Source of the DNA: JAVBQJ01 sp045585875
Lineage (GTDB): Bacteria; Verrucomicrobiota; Lentisphaeria; Victivallales; Victivallaceae
Length of the DNA: 24,146 bases
Reading direction: 5' to 3'
NCBI GenBank assembly: GCA_045585875.1
Contig: JAZMZH010000167.1
Location: forward strand, 1 to 24,146
Shown: one piece after another, positions 6,421 to 14,411 of the stretch
Numbering within the stretch: position 1 is the stretch's first letter
Layout of the letters: every line of letters begins with the position of its first letter
The notes under the pieces: generated by a model
Databases searched by the model: none
What the model saw: the letters and a program-made list of their open reading frames with translations, nothing else
Told to the model about the DNA's origin: nothing
Program-made: the position numbers and the translations under genes

Positions 6421-7635
6421 ATGAAGAATCTGATCCTGCGCCCCGAAATCCCTTCGCAATATCATGCCATGGAGGCGCTCGTCCGCGATGCCTTCTGGGA
6501 CAGATTCCGTCCCGGGTGCGCCGAGCATCTGGTCGTCCGCAATATGCGGAACGCCCCGGAAACCGTCCCGGAACTCTGCCTCGCCGCGGAAGAGGAGGGC
6601 GAATTGGTCGGCGGGATCTGGTATGCCCGGGCGCCCCTCCGCGACGGAAAAATCCTGCATCCCGTACTGACCCTGGGGCCGGTCTGCGTGAAGTCGGATC
6701 GACACTCCGAAGGCATCGGTTCGGCCCTGATCCGCCAAACCCTTTCCGCGCTCCCGGAGGGATTCCCGGCGGTGATTCTCTACGGGGATCCGGCATACTA
6801 CGGCCGCTTCGGATTCCGTCCGGCGTCGGAATTCGGGATCACCGATGCCGAGGGGAATCACTGTCCCGCGCTGCTGGTCCGCCCGACGGGAGAGCACGTC
6901 CCCCGCGGCGCTTTCGACGAGGGGAGCGTGTATCATGTGACCCCGGAGGCGGTGAGAAATTTCGACAAACAGTTTCCGCCCCGGCGGATGCATTACCGCT
7001 CCGGGCAGCTCTTCTTCGTCGAGCCCGCTCTTCCTCCGGAGGATCCGCTCTTCTGTGCCTCCTGGGAACTGCGCGGACGGGCCGAAACGGTCCTGCGGGA
7101 CTCCGGCGTGCTGGAGGCCTGGGAGAGCATCGGCGGAGAAATCTGCGGCGTCGGATCCTTCCGCACCGGCCTCATGATGAAAAAACGGGACATCGACCTG
7201 CACATTTACACCGAAACGCTTGACGCGGAGCGGACACTCCGGGCGCTGACCCCCGTCATCGCCTCCGGGCGCACCGTCGGCCTGATTTACGCGAACGGCG
7301 CCGGGACGGAGGAGCGCTGTCTGGAATGGCATCTCCGGCTGTCGGACGACGCCGGGGAGGAGTGGACGATCGACATGATCCAGATCCTCACCGGGACAAA
7401 ATACGAGGGCGTCATGGAGGATGTCGCGGAGGCCGTCATCGACGCGGCGACGCCTGAAATCCGGAAGCGGATCCTCGTGCTGAAAAACGCCTGTCCCGAC
7501 GGAGTGAAAATCTGCGGGATCGAGTATTGTAAGGCGGTCATCGACGACCGCGTGACCTCCTGGCCGGAATTCATGGCGTGGCGCGAAAACAATCCCCCGG
7601 ATTCCCTGATGGATTGGAAACCGGGGAAGCGCTGA
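6421..7635 (+). CDS. Fusion of GNAT N-acetyltransferase and nucleotidyltransferase-like domain
   Basis: This 404-residue protein has two domains. Residues about 1-165 are a GNAT acetyltransferase of the YhbS type: VCVKSDRHSEGIGSALI (88-104) is the acetyl-CoA pyrophosphate loop (R-x-x-G-x-G/A), and YYGRFGF (126-132) is the typical later motif. Residues about 220-404 resemble a stand-alone family, best known from Firmicutes, with a nucleotidyltransferase-like active site: GSFRTGLMMKKRDID (245-259) gives the G-S and D-x-D acids (Asp257, Asp259), with a third acid at Asp318 (WTIDMI). The substrates of both halves are unknown. Fusion could couple acylation and nucleotidylation of one small molecule, perhaps for detoxification. 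There is no clear Shine-Dalgarno before ATG 6421. Frame continuity across the junction shows no sign of a frameshift. Confidence 0.75.
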   Translation: MKNLILRPEIPSQYHAMEALVRDAFWDRFRPGCAEHLVVRNMRNAPETVPELCLAAEEEGELVGGIWYARAPLRDGKILHPVLTLGPVCVKSDRHSEGIGSALIRQTLSALPEGFPAVILYGDPAYYGRFGFRPASEFGITDAEGNHCPALLVRPTGEHVPRGAFDEGSVYHVTPEAVRNFDKQFPPRRMHYRSGQLFFVEPALPPEDPLFCASWELRGRAETVLRDSGVLEAWESIGGEICGVGSFRTGLMMKKRDIDLHIYTETLDAERTLRALTPVIASGRTVGLIYANGAGTEERCLEWHLRLSDDAGEEWTIDMIQILTGTKYEGVMEDVAEAVIDAATPEIRKRILVLKNACPDGVKICGIEYCKAVIDDRVTSWPEFMAWRENNPPDSLMDWKPGKR

Positions 7636-7662
7636 TTTCCGGCATCTGAGCGTACCCTTACG

Positions 7663-8175
7663 TCAGAAATGAAGCACGACCCGGGGCTCCGTGAAGGAGT
7701 CGATGGCCGCCGTCGCGCCCGGTGCGAAATAAAGCACCAGCATATTGGGATCGTCGGCGCTGTACATGCCTTTGAGGGATGGATGGGCGTCGAGCATCGC
7801 CTCTTTGGCCTCGAGGCGGTCGTCCTCAACGAGCCTGCCGGAGAGCCGGAGCCAGCATTGCTTCTCCGGCAGAAACGCGCAGAGCTCCACTTTGCCGTTG
7901 CGGAGCAGCTGTTTCGCGACATTCTTTTTTCTGCCGGTCTGGATGTAGAGCCGCCCCTCGAAGATCAACGCCGTGCCGAAGGGCCTCACCCGCGGCTGGT
8001 CTCCCTCCGCGGTCGCCAGATAGTAGACGCCGGCCTCTTTGAGAAAGGCGCAGACGGTTTCCATATTTTTTCGCGCCTCCTCGGGCGAAACGGCCGCTCC
8101 GCCGTCGGAAGAGGGAAGCGCGCACCCGGCCAGCAAAAAGGAAATTCCAAGAAAGGACGCGATAATTTTTTTCAT
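7663..8175 (-). CDS. Lipoprotein with pyridoxamine 5'-phosphate oxidase-like (FMN-binding split barrel) domain
   Basis: The N-terminus is a lipoprotein signal: MKKIIASFLGISFLLAGC, with lipobox LAGC and Cys18 as the likely lipidated residue. After about 15 linker residues comes a PNPOx-like split barrel (VYYLATAEGDQPRVRPFGTALIF, then GRLYIQTGRKKNVAKQL). This is the pattern of small FMN-binding proteins rather than true PdxH. Export and lipidation of such a domain is less usual, since most homologues are cytoplasmic. GGAGG precedes two adjacent ATGs (8178 and 8175); I prefer 8175 (seven-base spacing, 170 residues). It lies 3' of the DUF3795 gene and has its own promoter inside that gene's end. 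It faces the GNAT gene convergently with only 27 bp between stops and no visible terminator. Confidence 0.8.
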   Translation of the reverse strand: MKKIIASFLGISFLLAGCALPSSDGGAAVSPEEARKNMETVCAFLKEAGVYYLATAEGDQPRVRPFGTALIFEGRLYIQTGRKKNVAKQLLRNGKVELCAFLPEKQCWLRLSGRLVEDDRLEAKEAMLDAHPSLKGMYSADDPNMLVLYFAPGATAAIDSFTEPRVVLHF

Positions 8176-8199
8176 CATAACACCTCCGTTTTTCGGTAT

Positions 8200-8228
8200 A
8201 ATATAACACCGCCCGGGAAAAAGTTCAA
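8200..8228 (-). promoter_or_regulatory. Predicted promoter for the PNPOx-like lipoprotein gene
   Basis: On the minus strand, TTGAAC (8223-8228), 17 bp, then TATATT (8200-8205). The -35 overlaps the last codons of the upstream DUF3795 gene. Confidence 0.6.
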
Positions 8229-8575
8229 ATGCCTTCCTTCTTTCCTTTTTTCAGGTTGCGGCGGGCCTGTTCGTTGGTGCGAAAAATCATCCCGGCTTTT
8301 TCGCAGGCATCCAGCCCGGAACAGTCGCCGCAGGTTTCGTAATGCTTGGCCCGGGCACACTGCCGGATGGGGCAGAGGGATTCGCAATAGGGAGTTTTGA
8401 CCCCCTCGGTCCGGCAGCCGGAGCAGCGGATCATTTCCGGCGTGATTTCGACGCCGTTCAGTTCCGACCAGTGTTTTGCGACCTTCTTGCGCAGTGCGTC
8501 GTCGTTTCGGACGGTGGCGATGCGGGCTTCGCAGGTTTCGCAGTCCAGTCCGCAGTATGCGATGTACTCTTTCAT
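8225..8575 (-). CDS. DUF3795 family cysteine-rich protein
   Basis: This 116-residue protein begins with MKEYIAYCGLDCETCEA, the characteristic opening of DUF3795. Further cysteines (CSGC, then YCESLCPIRQCA and CGDC) look like metal-binding clusters, probably zinc or iron-sulfur, although the ligand is not proven. No enzymatic role is established for the family. GGGAGG lies four bases before ATG 8575; the ATG at 8578 is too close. It follows the LacI-family gene by about 40 bp on the same strand and may be co-transcribed with it. No membrane segments. Confidence 0.8.
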   Translation of the reverse strand: MKEYIAYCGLDCETCEARIATVRNDDALRKKVAKHWSELNGVEITPEMIRCSGCRTEGVKTPYCESLCPIRQCARAKHYETCGDCSGLDACEKAGMIFRTNEQARRNLKKGKKEGI

Positions 8576-8616
8576 CATGCCTCCCGGTTGTTTTCAAAAA
8601 GCGGCGGGCGGTCCGG

Positions 8617-9573
8617 TCAGGAGAAGCGGACGCTCTCCCGCGGGATCAGCAGATAGGGCAGGACCGTGCGGAGGGGAGTTTTCTTCCCGGCGATGCGGGA
8701 TTCGATCACATCCGCCACCGCGGCTGCCAGAGCGGCGTAATCCGGCGAAATCACGGTCTGGGGCGGGGTCCCGTATCGGGAGAAAAATGTCTGCTCCGAG
8801 GCGATCAGGGAAATGTCGTCCGGGACGCGCCGGTTGAACATCGACAATGCGTAGGCGCACAGGATGCCCCCGCTGCCGCCGGGACAGAAGAGGGCGTCCG
8901 CGTTTCTGCGGAGCAGTTTGCCGACGATCTCCAGGTATTCGTCGTCGTTGCCGAAGCAGATCATGGAATCGTCCGCGGGCAGACCCCGTTTCCGGAGGGC
9001 CTCGCGGAGGGCTTCATAGCGGATGTCCGCGTTTCCCGTCCCGGGTTTCCCGTGGATGATGCAGCCGATCCGGCGGCAGCCGTGCGCGTACAGGTGATCG
9101 ATCGCCAGCTCCATCCCCTGGGCCTCGTCGGAACGGACCAGGTAAACCTCCGGCGACACGCGCGGCGCATCCCGGTCGATGATGACCAGCGGCGCCGAAA
9201 AGCGCTCCGACCAGCGGGAAAAATCGCCCGGGTCGGCGCCGATCGCGGCTGCCGCGCAGAATTGGATATGGTCCAGCCGCTCCAGATTGTCATGCGGCAG
9301 AACTTCGAGCCGGAATCCCCTTCGGGGGAGTTCCCGGGTCAGGGCCATGAGGATCATTTCCACGCAGCACTGCACCGGATAGACCGATGCATAGGGGGTG
9401 ATGATCACGATATTCCGCTGTCGGGCGGAGATGCGCGGATGGTAGGAGTGCTCCCGGGAGATCGCGAGGACCTTTTCGCGGATCTCCGGGCTGATGTTGG
9501 GATGATGGCTGAACACCCGTGAAACGGTGGAGGGCGACACTCCGGCAAGTCTGGCGATTTCCTGTATCTTCAT
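8617..9573 (-). CDS. LacI family transcriptional regulator
   Basis: This 318-residue regulator opens with the LacI-type helix-turn-helix (MKIQEIARLAGVSPSTVSRV) and continues into a periplasmic-binding-protein-like sugar-sensing domain. The hinge is short: ISARQRNIVIITP goes almost directly from the DNA-binding part into the first core strand, missing roughly eight residues seen in typical members. I chose ATG 9573 because the HTH starts there; the frame is open to 9639 but that segment is not family-like. It is divergent from the six-gene oxidoreductase operon, and its promoter and the operon promoter share the 9574-9761 gap. It is therefore the likely local repressor of that operon and of itself, with a sugar or polyol effector. 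Confidence 0.9.
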   Translation of the reverse strand: MKIQEIARLAGVSPSTVSRVFSHHPNISPEIREKVLAISREHSYHPRISARQRNIVIITPYASVYPVQCCVEMILMALTRELPRRGFRLEVLPHDNLERLDHIQFCAAAAIGADPGDFSRWSERFSAPLVIIDRDAPRVSPEVYLVRSDEAQGMELAIDHLYAHGCRRIGCIIHGKPGTGNADIRYEALREALRKRGLPADDSMICFGNDDEYLEIVGKLLRRNADALFCPGGSGGILCAYALSMFNRRVPDDISLIASEQTFFSRYGTPPQTVISPDYAALAAAVADVIESRIAGKKTPLRTVLPYLLIPRESVRFS

Positions 9574-9604
9574 GAGCTGTTTTCCGTAATTTTGCGTTAT
9601 TTGT

Positions 9605-9632
9605 AATATATCCTGCGTTTTTGTGAAATCAA
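9605..9632 (-). promoter_or_regulatory. Predicted promoter for the LacI-family gene
   Basis: On the minus strand, TTGATT (9627-9632), a 16-bp spacer and TATATT (9605-9610). It is followed by a leader of about 25 nt to ATG 9573. Confidence 0.6.
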
Positions 9633-9677
9633 ACGGCAATTTGCATGAAAAATTCCAGAAAATAGTGAAAAATCTGA

Positions 9678-9706
9678 TTGTTTTGCGGGCGGAGGTGAGG
9701 TATTGT
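9678..9706 (+). promoter_or_regulatory. Predicted promoter of the six-gene oxidoreductase operon
   Basis: TTGTTT (9678-9683), 17 bp, then TATTGT (9701-9706). An imperfect palindrome around GGAATTCC (9727-9734) just downstream is a candidate repressor site. GCAATTTGC (9636-9644) between the two divergent promoters is another. Confidence 0.45.
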
Positions 9707-9761
9707 ATTGCCGTCAGCCCGGTTCGGGAATTCCGGATGCCGGAAAAGAAAGGATTTCAGC

Positions 9762-10772
9762 ATGAAAAAGGTTTTAGTGCTCGGCGCCACGGGAGCGATG
9801 GGACAGTATCTGGTCCCCTGTCTGGCGGAAATGGATTATCAGGTCGACGCGATTGCTTTGGAGGAGCAGACGCCGCAATGTCCCGGCGTCACTTATTGCA
9901 GGGCCGACGCCAAGGATCCGTCCGAGCTCCGCCGCCTGCTGGCGCGAGGATACGACGGGATCGTGGATTTCATGATCTATAACTCCCGGGAACTCCCGTG
10001 TTATCTGCCCCTGCTGGTGAACAGCACCGGACATTACATCTATCTCTCCAGTTACCGGATCTATGACAACAGGGAACTGCCGATCCGGGAAACGTCCCCG
10101 CGGCTGCTGGATGCCGCCGATGACGTCATGCTGCGCAATTCGGAGGATTACTGCATATTTAAGGCGCGCGGCGAAAATATCATTCACACCCTGCCGGAAA
10201 ACCGCTGGACGATCGTCCGTCCCGCCATCACCTATTCCAGAATGCGTTACCAGCTGGTGACTTTGGAGGCCCCCGATACCGTGGGCAGAGCCTTTGCCGG
10301 AAAAAAGACCGTGCTGCCGGAAACGGCCCGGCATGTTCAGGGCACCATGAGCTGGGCCGGGGACGTGGCGCTTATGCTCGCCAGACTTCTTTTCAACGAA
10401 AAGGCGCTGGGAGAAGTCTTCAACGTCTGCACCGCCGAACATCACTCCTGGGAGGAGATCGCCGCATATTACAGGGACATCTGCGGTCTGGAGGCGGTCT
10501 GGATCGACCAGGAGGATTATCTCAGGATTCTGAATCCGGATTTCTTCCGGCCTTATACCCGCTGGCAGCTGGTGTGCGACCGGCTGTTCGACAGGGTTAT
10601 GGATAATTCCAAGGTTCTGGCCGCCTGCGGGATGAAACAGGAGGAGCTGACGAAACTCTACGATGGTCTCAAAAAGGAGATTGCCCGCTGTCCCGTGGAT
10701 TTCCGGTGGCCGGTGAATTCGGCCATGGACGAATACCTGGCAGGCCTTTCCAAGGGGGGAAGTGAGATATGA
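9762..10772 (+). CDS. NAD-dependent epimerase/dehydratase family (extended SDR) protein
   Basis: This 336-residue protein opens with a Rossmann glycine motif (VLVLGATGAMGQYL, residues 4-17). SSYRIYDN (96-103) corresponds to the active-site serine strand, and YCIFK (130-134) is the catalytic Y-x-x-x-K. These enzymes epimerise, dehydrate or reduce nucleotide sugars or other keto-sugars with tightly bound NAD. I chose ATG 9762, eight bases after GAAAGGA; the frame upstream to 9708 is leader. It is the first gene of the operon and overlaps the next gene by four bases (ATGA), so the two are translationally coupled. The substrate is not evident, and a free sugar or cyclitol is as likely as a nucleotide sugar given the context. 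Confidence 0.85.
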   Translation: MKKVLVLGATGAMGQYLVPCLAEMDYQVDAIALEEQTPQCPGVTYCRADAKDPSELRRLLARGYDGIVDFMIYNSRELPCYLPLLVNSTGHYIYLSSYRIYDNRELPIRETSPRLLDAADDVMLRNSEDYCIFKARGENIIHTLPENRWTIVRPAITYSRMRYQLVTLEAPDTVGRAFAGKKTVLPETARHVQGTMSWAGDVALMLARLLFNEKALGEVFNVCTAEHHSWEEIAAYYRDICGLEAVWIDQEDYLRILNPDFFRPYTRWQLVCDRLFDRVMDNSKVLAACGMKQEELTKLYDGLKKEIARCPVDFRWPVNSAMDEYLAGLSKGGSEI

Positions 10773-11551
10773 AACAGTCTTTTTTCAACCGCCGGAGCGC
10801 CGCGGTGACGATGCTGTATTCTCCGCGGGACATCGGGGAGGCGGTCAGTCTGGCGCGGGCCGCCGAGATGGACGGAGCCGACGGCATTGCCGTGGAACTG
10901 GGGAAGATGCCGCCGGAAGAGCGGACCGGAGAACATTTCCGGACGCTGATCCGCTCCGTCCCGCTGCCTTTCATGTTTCTCGATTACCGCAGCGACCTCT
11001 TTCTGGGGGCGGATGACGAGGCTCGTCAAAAGGATCTGCTGCTGGCCGCGCAGTGCGGCGCGGAGGTGATCGACGTGATGGGCGATCTTTACGATCCCTC
11101 TCCTCTGGAGCTGACCGCGAATCCCGCCGCCGTGAAAAAGCAGAAAGCTCTGATCGACCGGATTCACGGGGCGGGCGCGAAGGTAATCATGTCCTCCCAC
11201 ATGGTTTCCGTGGAGCGGAGCGCCGAAGAGGTGCTGGCGCATCTGCGGGAACAGGCTTCCCGCGGCGCGGACATCCTGAAGATCGTCGTCGGGATGGATA
11301 CGGAAGAGGCGATGCTGGAGGGGGTCCGGACCCTGCTCCTGCTTCATAAGGCACTGGACAGACCGTTCGTTTTTCTGGGTGGAGGAGCTTACGGCAGATT
11401 CATCCGCTATGTCGGTCCCGTGCTCGGTTCGGCCATTGAATTCGCGGTGCACGATTATCTGCCGGACTCCGGCTACAGTCAGCCGACGATCCGCTCCTTC
11501 CGGGGCGTACTGGAGCACTTCCATTGGAATATCGGGGATTTGAAATCATAG
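10769..11551 (+). CDS. Type I 3-dehydroquinate dehydratase (AroD-like) family protein
   Basis: This 260-residue TIM-barrel protein fits the class I dehydroquinase pattern. VELGK gives an equivalent of the substrate-binding glutamate (Glu43), MSSHMVS gives the catalytic histidine (His144), and ILKIVVG gives the Schiff-base lysine (Lys171). The His-to-Lys spacing of 27 equals that of the Salmonella enzyme (143 and 170). The family dehydrates 3-dehydroquinate to 3-dehydroshikimate. Instead of neighbouring aro genes it sits among redox enzymes, which argues for a catabolic role (quinate-like or other keto-cyclitol substrates) rather than aromatic amino-acid synthesis. HMVS replaces the common HDF after the histidine, so substrate specificity may differ. 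It overlaps the previous gene by four bases and has a purine-rich ribosome binding site (10754-10760). Confidence 0.8.
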   Translation: MKQSFFNRRSAAVTMLYSPRDIGEAVSLARAAEMDGADGIAVELGKMPPEERTGEHFRTLIRSVPLPFMFLDYRSDLFLGADDEARQKDLLLAAQCGAEVIDVMGDLYDPSPLELTANPAAVKKQKALIDRIHGAGAKVIMSSHMVSVERSAEEVLAHLREQASRGADILKIVVGMDTEEAMLEGVRTLLLLHKALDRPFVFLGGGAYGRFIRYVGPVLGSAIEFAVHDYLPDSGYSQPTIRSFRGVLEHFHWNIGDLKS

Positions 11552-11563
11552 AAAGGGTTGTTT

Positions 11564-12355
11564 ATGAAATTCGATCACAGAACCGCCTTCATCACCGGCG
11601 CGGCCGGACGGATCGGCCGCGCGCTGGCTCGCGAATTCGGGAAATACGGAGTGAAGCTTTATCTGGCCGACATCACTCTCTCCGGGCTGGAAACCCTGTG
11701 CGCCGGGCTGCGGGAGCAGGGGATCGAAGCGCATCCGGTGCCGCTGGATGTCATGGACCCTCTTCAGATCGCCGAACGGGCCGAATCGGTGCTGGCCGAA
11801 GCCGGACGGGTGGACATCCTGGTGAACAATGCGGGGAAATGGCCGCGGGGCAGTATTCTGGATACCGGCGATGCGCAATGGAGGGAGGTCATCGAGCTGA
11901 ATCTGACCGGCGTTTTCCGGGTTTCCCGGGCGTTCCTTCCGTCCATGAGAAAAAACCGCTACGGCAGGATCATCAATCTGGGCTCCATCGCGGGGCTTGT
12001 CGGCCTCCCGGGGCATTGCGCGTATTCCGCGGCCAAGGGCGGCGTCATCATGCTGACAAAAACCATGGCCATGGAGCTGGCCTCCTGCGGGATCACCGTC
12101 AACAGCGTTTCGCCGGGGATGATCCTGGACGCCCGGGAACCCCATGACGGAACCTGGATCGGCCGCTGCGGGACCGGGGACGAAGTCGCCCGGGCCATTG
12201 CGTTTCTGGCTTCGGATGAATCCGGTTACATTACCGGCGCGGATCTGCCTGTCGACGGCGGACGGGTGCTCGGGCCGAAAAGTCTCGACTGGAAACCGCC
12301 GAAGCGGGCGGACGCGGAAACCGCCGAAAATTCTCAGGGAGGCATAAGATGCTGA
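11564..12355 (+). CDS. Short-chain dehydrogenase/reductase (classical SDR)
   Basis: This 263-residue classical SDR has TGAAGRIG (11-18) for cofactor binding, Asp36 at the end of the second strand (favouring NAD over NADP), NNAG (88-91), and a catalytic set of Asn113, Ser141, Tyr154 and Lys158 (YSAAK). The C-terminus shows the usual ITGADLPVDGG. It probably oxidises a secondary alcohol on a sugar, polyol or ring acid. I chose ATG 11564 with AAAGGG six bases upstream; an in-frame TTG at 11558 is less likely. The last codons overlap the start of the next gene by seven bases. Confidence 0.9.
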   Translation: MKFDHRTAFITGAAGRIGRALAREFGKYGVKLYLADITLSGLETLCAGLREQGIEAHPVPLDVMDPLQIAERAESVLAEAGRVDILVNNAGKWPRGSILDTGDAQWREVIELNLTGVFRVSRAFLPSMRKNRYGRIINLGSIAGLVGLPGHCAYSAAKGGVIMLTKTMAMELASCGITVNSVSPGMILDAREPHDGTWIGRCGTGDEVARAIAFLASDESGYITGADLPVDGGRVLGPKSLDWKPPKRADAETAENSQGGIRC

Positions 12356-13380
12356 ATGTCAAAGTCGTGGTGGCCCCAAAGCCCGGCAGGGTCACGCTGG
12401 AAACCGTTTCGCTCGACGAACAGGCGCTGCCGCCGGATCAGGTGCTGGTGAAAACCGATTACAGCGCCGTCAGCGCCGGGACCGAATGCGCCTGGATCTC
12501 CGGAAATGCCAATTGGGATGACCAGAAATTCCCCTTTTACCCCGGTTACAGCGCGGTCGGACACGTCATCCGGGTCGGGGAAAACGTGAAGAATTTCGCG
12601 GTCGGGGACCGGGTGATCGTGCCCTGGCACGGCCATCGTTCCCATATCCTCGCGCCCGCCGCCCGGGTCTGGGACGGCGCGTACCGGATCGCCGACGACC
12701 GCATCGACATGATCGAGGCGGCCTGTGTCCACATCGCCAGTTTCCCGATGCTCGGCGTCAGGAAACTCAGGATACAGATGGGAGAGTCGGTGATGATCGC
12801 CGGCCTGGGCATTCTCGGGCAGATCGCGCTGCAGGCCGCGCGCTGCTCCGGGGCGATGCCGCTTCTGGCCTGCGATTTCTCGCCGGAACGGCGCGCGCTG
12901 GCGCTGAAAATGGGGGCGGACGCCGTATTCGATCCGGGTGAGCCGGATTTCATCGAAAAAGTCCGCGCCGCCGCCGGGGGCGGGGGCGTCCGGGCCGTGG
13001 TCGAAGTGACGGGCAAGGCCGCGGCGCTGCAGCAGGCCTTGAAATACACCGCTCGGATGGGGCGCATCTCCCTGCTCGGCTGCACCCGGGTCCCGGATTG
13101 TCCGATTGATTTCTATCGGGATGTGCATCTGCCGGGGATCACTCTCATCGGCGCGCATACCCAAAACCGGCCGGGGAGCGATTCCCGTCCGGGCGAATGG
13201 ACCGAGCAGGACGACTATGAGACGATTCTGAAGTTTCTGGCGGCGGGAAGATTCCGCTTTTCTCCGCTCATCAGCCGGGTCGCGAGTCCCGCCGAGTGCG
13301 GCGAAATCTACGACACCCTCCTGCATGCCGGAAATCCGCCGCTGGGCATCGTTTACGACTGGAATCTGCTGAAGGAGTGA
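12349..13380 (+). CDS. Medium-chain dehydrogenase/reductase (MDR) family, apparently lacking zinc ligands
   Basis: This 343-residue MDR enzyme has a GroES-like N-terminal half and a Rossmann domain (VMIAGLGILGQIALQAA, about 144-160). The catalytic-zinc cysteine region reads SAVSAGTE (39-46), the GHE region reads PGYSAVGHV (65-73), and no four-cysteine structural zinc lobe is present. It is therefore either zinc-free or coordinates metal differently, like the SAGTE-containing branch of COG1063. It may oxidise or reduce a ring or keto-sugar position. GGGAGG lies before ATG 12349, which overlaps the SDR stop; the Gfo/Idh gene follows after four bases. Substrate unknown. Confidence 0.85.
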   Translation: MLNVKVVVAPKPGRVTLETVSLDEQALPPDQVLVKTDYSAVSAGTECAWISGNANWDDQKFPFYPGYSAVGHVIRVGENVKNFAVGDRVIVPWHGHRSHILAPAARVWDGAYRIADDRIDMIEAACVHIASFPMLGVRKLRIQMGESVMIAGLGILGQIALQAARCSGAMPLLACDFSPERRALALKMGADAVFDPGEPDFIEKVRAAAGGGGVRAVVEVTGKAAALQQALKYTARMGRISLLGCTRVPDCPIDFYRDVHLPGITLIGAHTQNRPGSDSRPGEWTEQDDYETILKFLAAGRFRFSPLISRVASPAECGEIYDTLLHAGNPPLGIVYDWNLLKE

Positions 13381-13384
13381 AATC

Positions 13385-14407
13385 ATGGATAAAATCAAAA
13401 TCATTCAGATCGGGATCTGTCACGAACACGCGCAGGGGAAATTCGCCTCGCTGAAAAAACTGAGCGACACCTTTGAGATCCTCGGGATTGTGGATGAGCG
13501 GGATTTCTGCAAAACTCCGCGCCTGACCGAATTCTTCGACGAGAATTTTTATGCGGATTCCCGCAGGCTGACGCTGGAGGAGGCGCTGAGTTATCCCGGG
13601 CTCCGGGCGGTGACCGTGGAGGTCCCCAACAACGACCTCGTGCCGATCGCCATACAGTGCGCGAAGCGCAATCTGGCGATCCATATGGACAAGCCGGCGG
13701 GCGAGGACCCGGCGCCGTTCCGGGAACTGCTGAAAATCTGCAAAGCCGGGAAACTCCCTTTTCAGATGGGATTCATGTTTCGCGGCAACCCCGCGTTTCA
13801 GTTCTGCATCCGGGCCATCCGGAACAAACTGCTCGGAGACATCTTTGAGATCACGGCGGACATGAACCACTGCTACGGCGGCAAAATCTATCAGGAGTAC
13901 ATCGGCAAATTTTCCGGCGGCCTCATGTTCAATCTGGGCTGTCATCTGATCGATTTCGTCGTCGCGGCCATGGGGCGGCCGGAGCGGGTGACGCCGTTTC
14001 TGAAAACGGTCCCCGGCTCCCCCGAGGGGTGCCGCAACAACTGCATGGCGGTGCTGGAATACCCCCATACGCTGGTGACGCTGCGCTCCTGCGGCAGGGA
14101 TCTCGGAAACACCGGGGAGCGGGCGGTGAAAATCGCCGGGACCAACGGGACCATCCGCTTTTCCCCGGTGGAACGCTTCGACGGCAAGGGGATCGAGCTG
14201 TCTCTGCATCTGGCCCGGGAGGCGGGTGATTTCCCCGCGGGGAGGCATACGCTGATTTTCCCGCCGCAGCAGGACCGTTATGAAGTTCAACTGCTGGAGC
14301 TGGCGGAGGCGATCCGCGCCGGGACCCCCTGCGCTTATTCCTGCGAACACGACGAACTCGTCCACGAGGTGACTCTGGCGGCGGCAGATTACATCCGGTG
14401 GAGGTAA
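13385..14407 (+). CDS. Gfo/Idh/MocA family oxidoreductase (variant N-terminus)
   Basis: This 340-residue protein has the family's DKPAG (102-106, catalytic Lys103) and GGLMFNLGCHLID (178-190, with His187 and Asp190), so both active-site motifs are present, unlike the Gfo/Idh protein at 5031. The N-terminal cofactor loop is atypical: IIQIGICHEHAQGKF (6-20) replaces G-x-G-x-x-G, a variant I recall in some Gfo/Idh members, where histidines line the loop. Asp37 at the strand end suggests NAD. AAGGAG overlaps the end of the preceding gene and lies seven bases before the ATG. It is likely a sugar or cyclitol dehydrogenase working with the SDR and MDR enzymes of the operon. Confidence 0.88.
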   Translation: MDKIKIIQIGICHEHAQGKFASLKKLSDTFEILGIVDERDFCKTPRLTEFFDENFYADSRRLTLEEALSYPGLRAVTVEVPNNDLVPIAIQCAKRNLAIHMDKPAGEDPAPFRELLKICKAGKLPFQMGFMFRGNPAFQFCIRAIRNKLLGDIFEITADMNHCYGGKIYQEYIGKFSGGLMFNLGCHLIDFVVAAMGRPERVTPFLKTVPGSPEGCRNNCMAVLEYPHTLVTLRSCGRDLGNTGERAVKIAGTNGTIRFSPVERFDGKGIELSLHLAREAGDFPAGRHTLIFPPQQDRYEVQLLELAEAIRAGTPCAYSCEHDELVHEVTLAAADYIRWR

Positions 14408-14411
14408 TATC

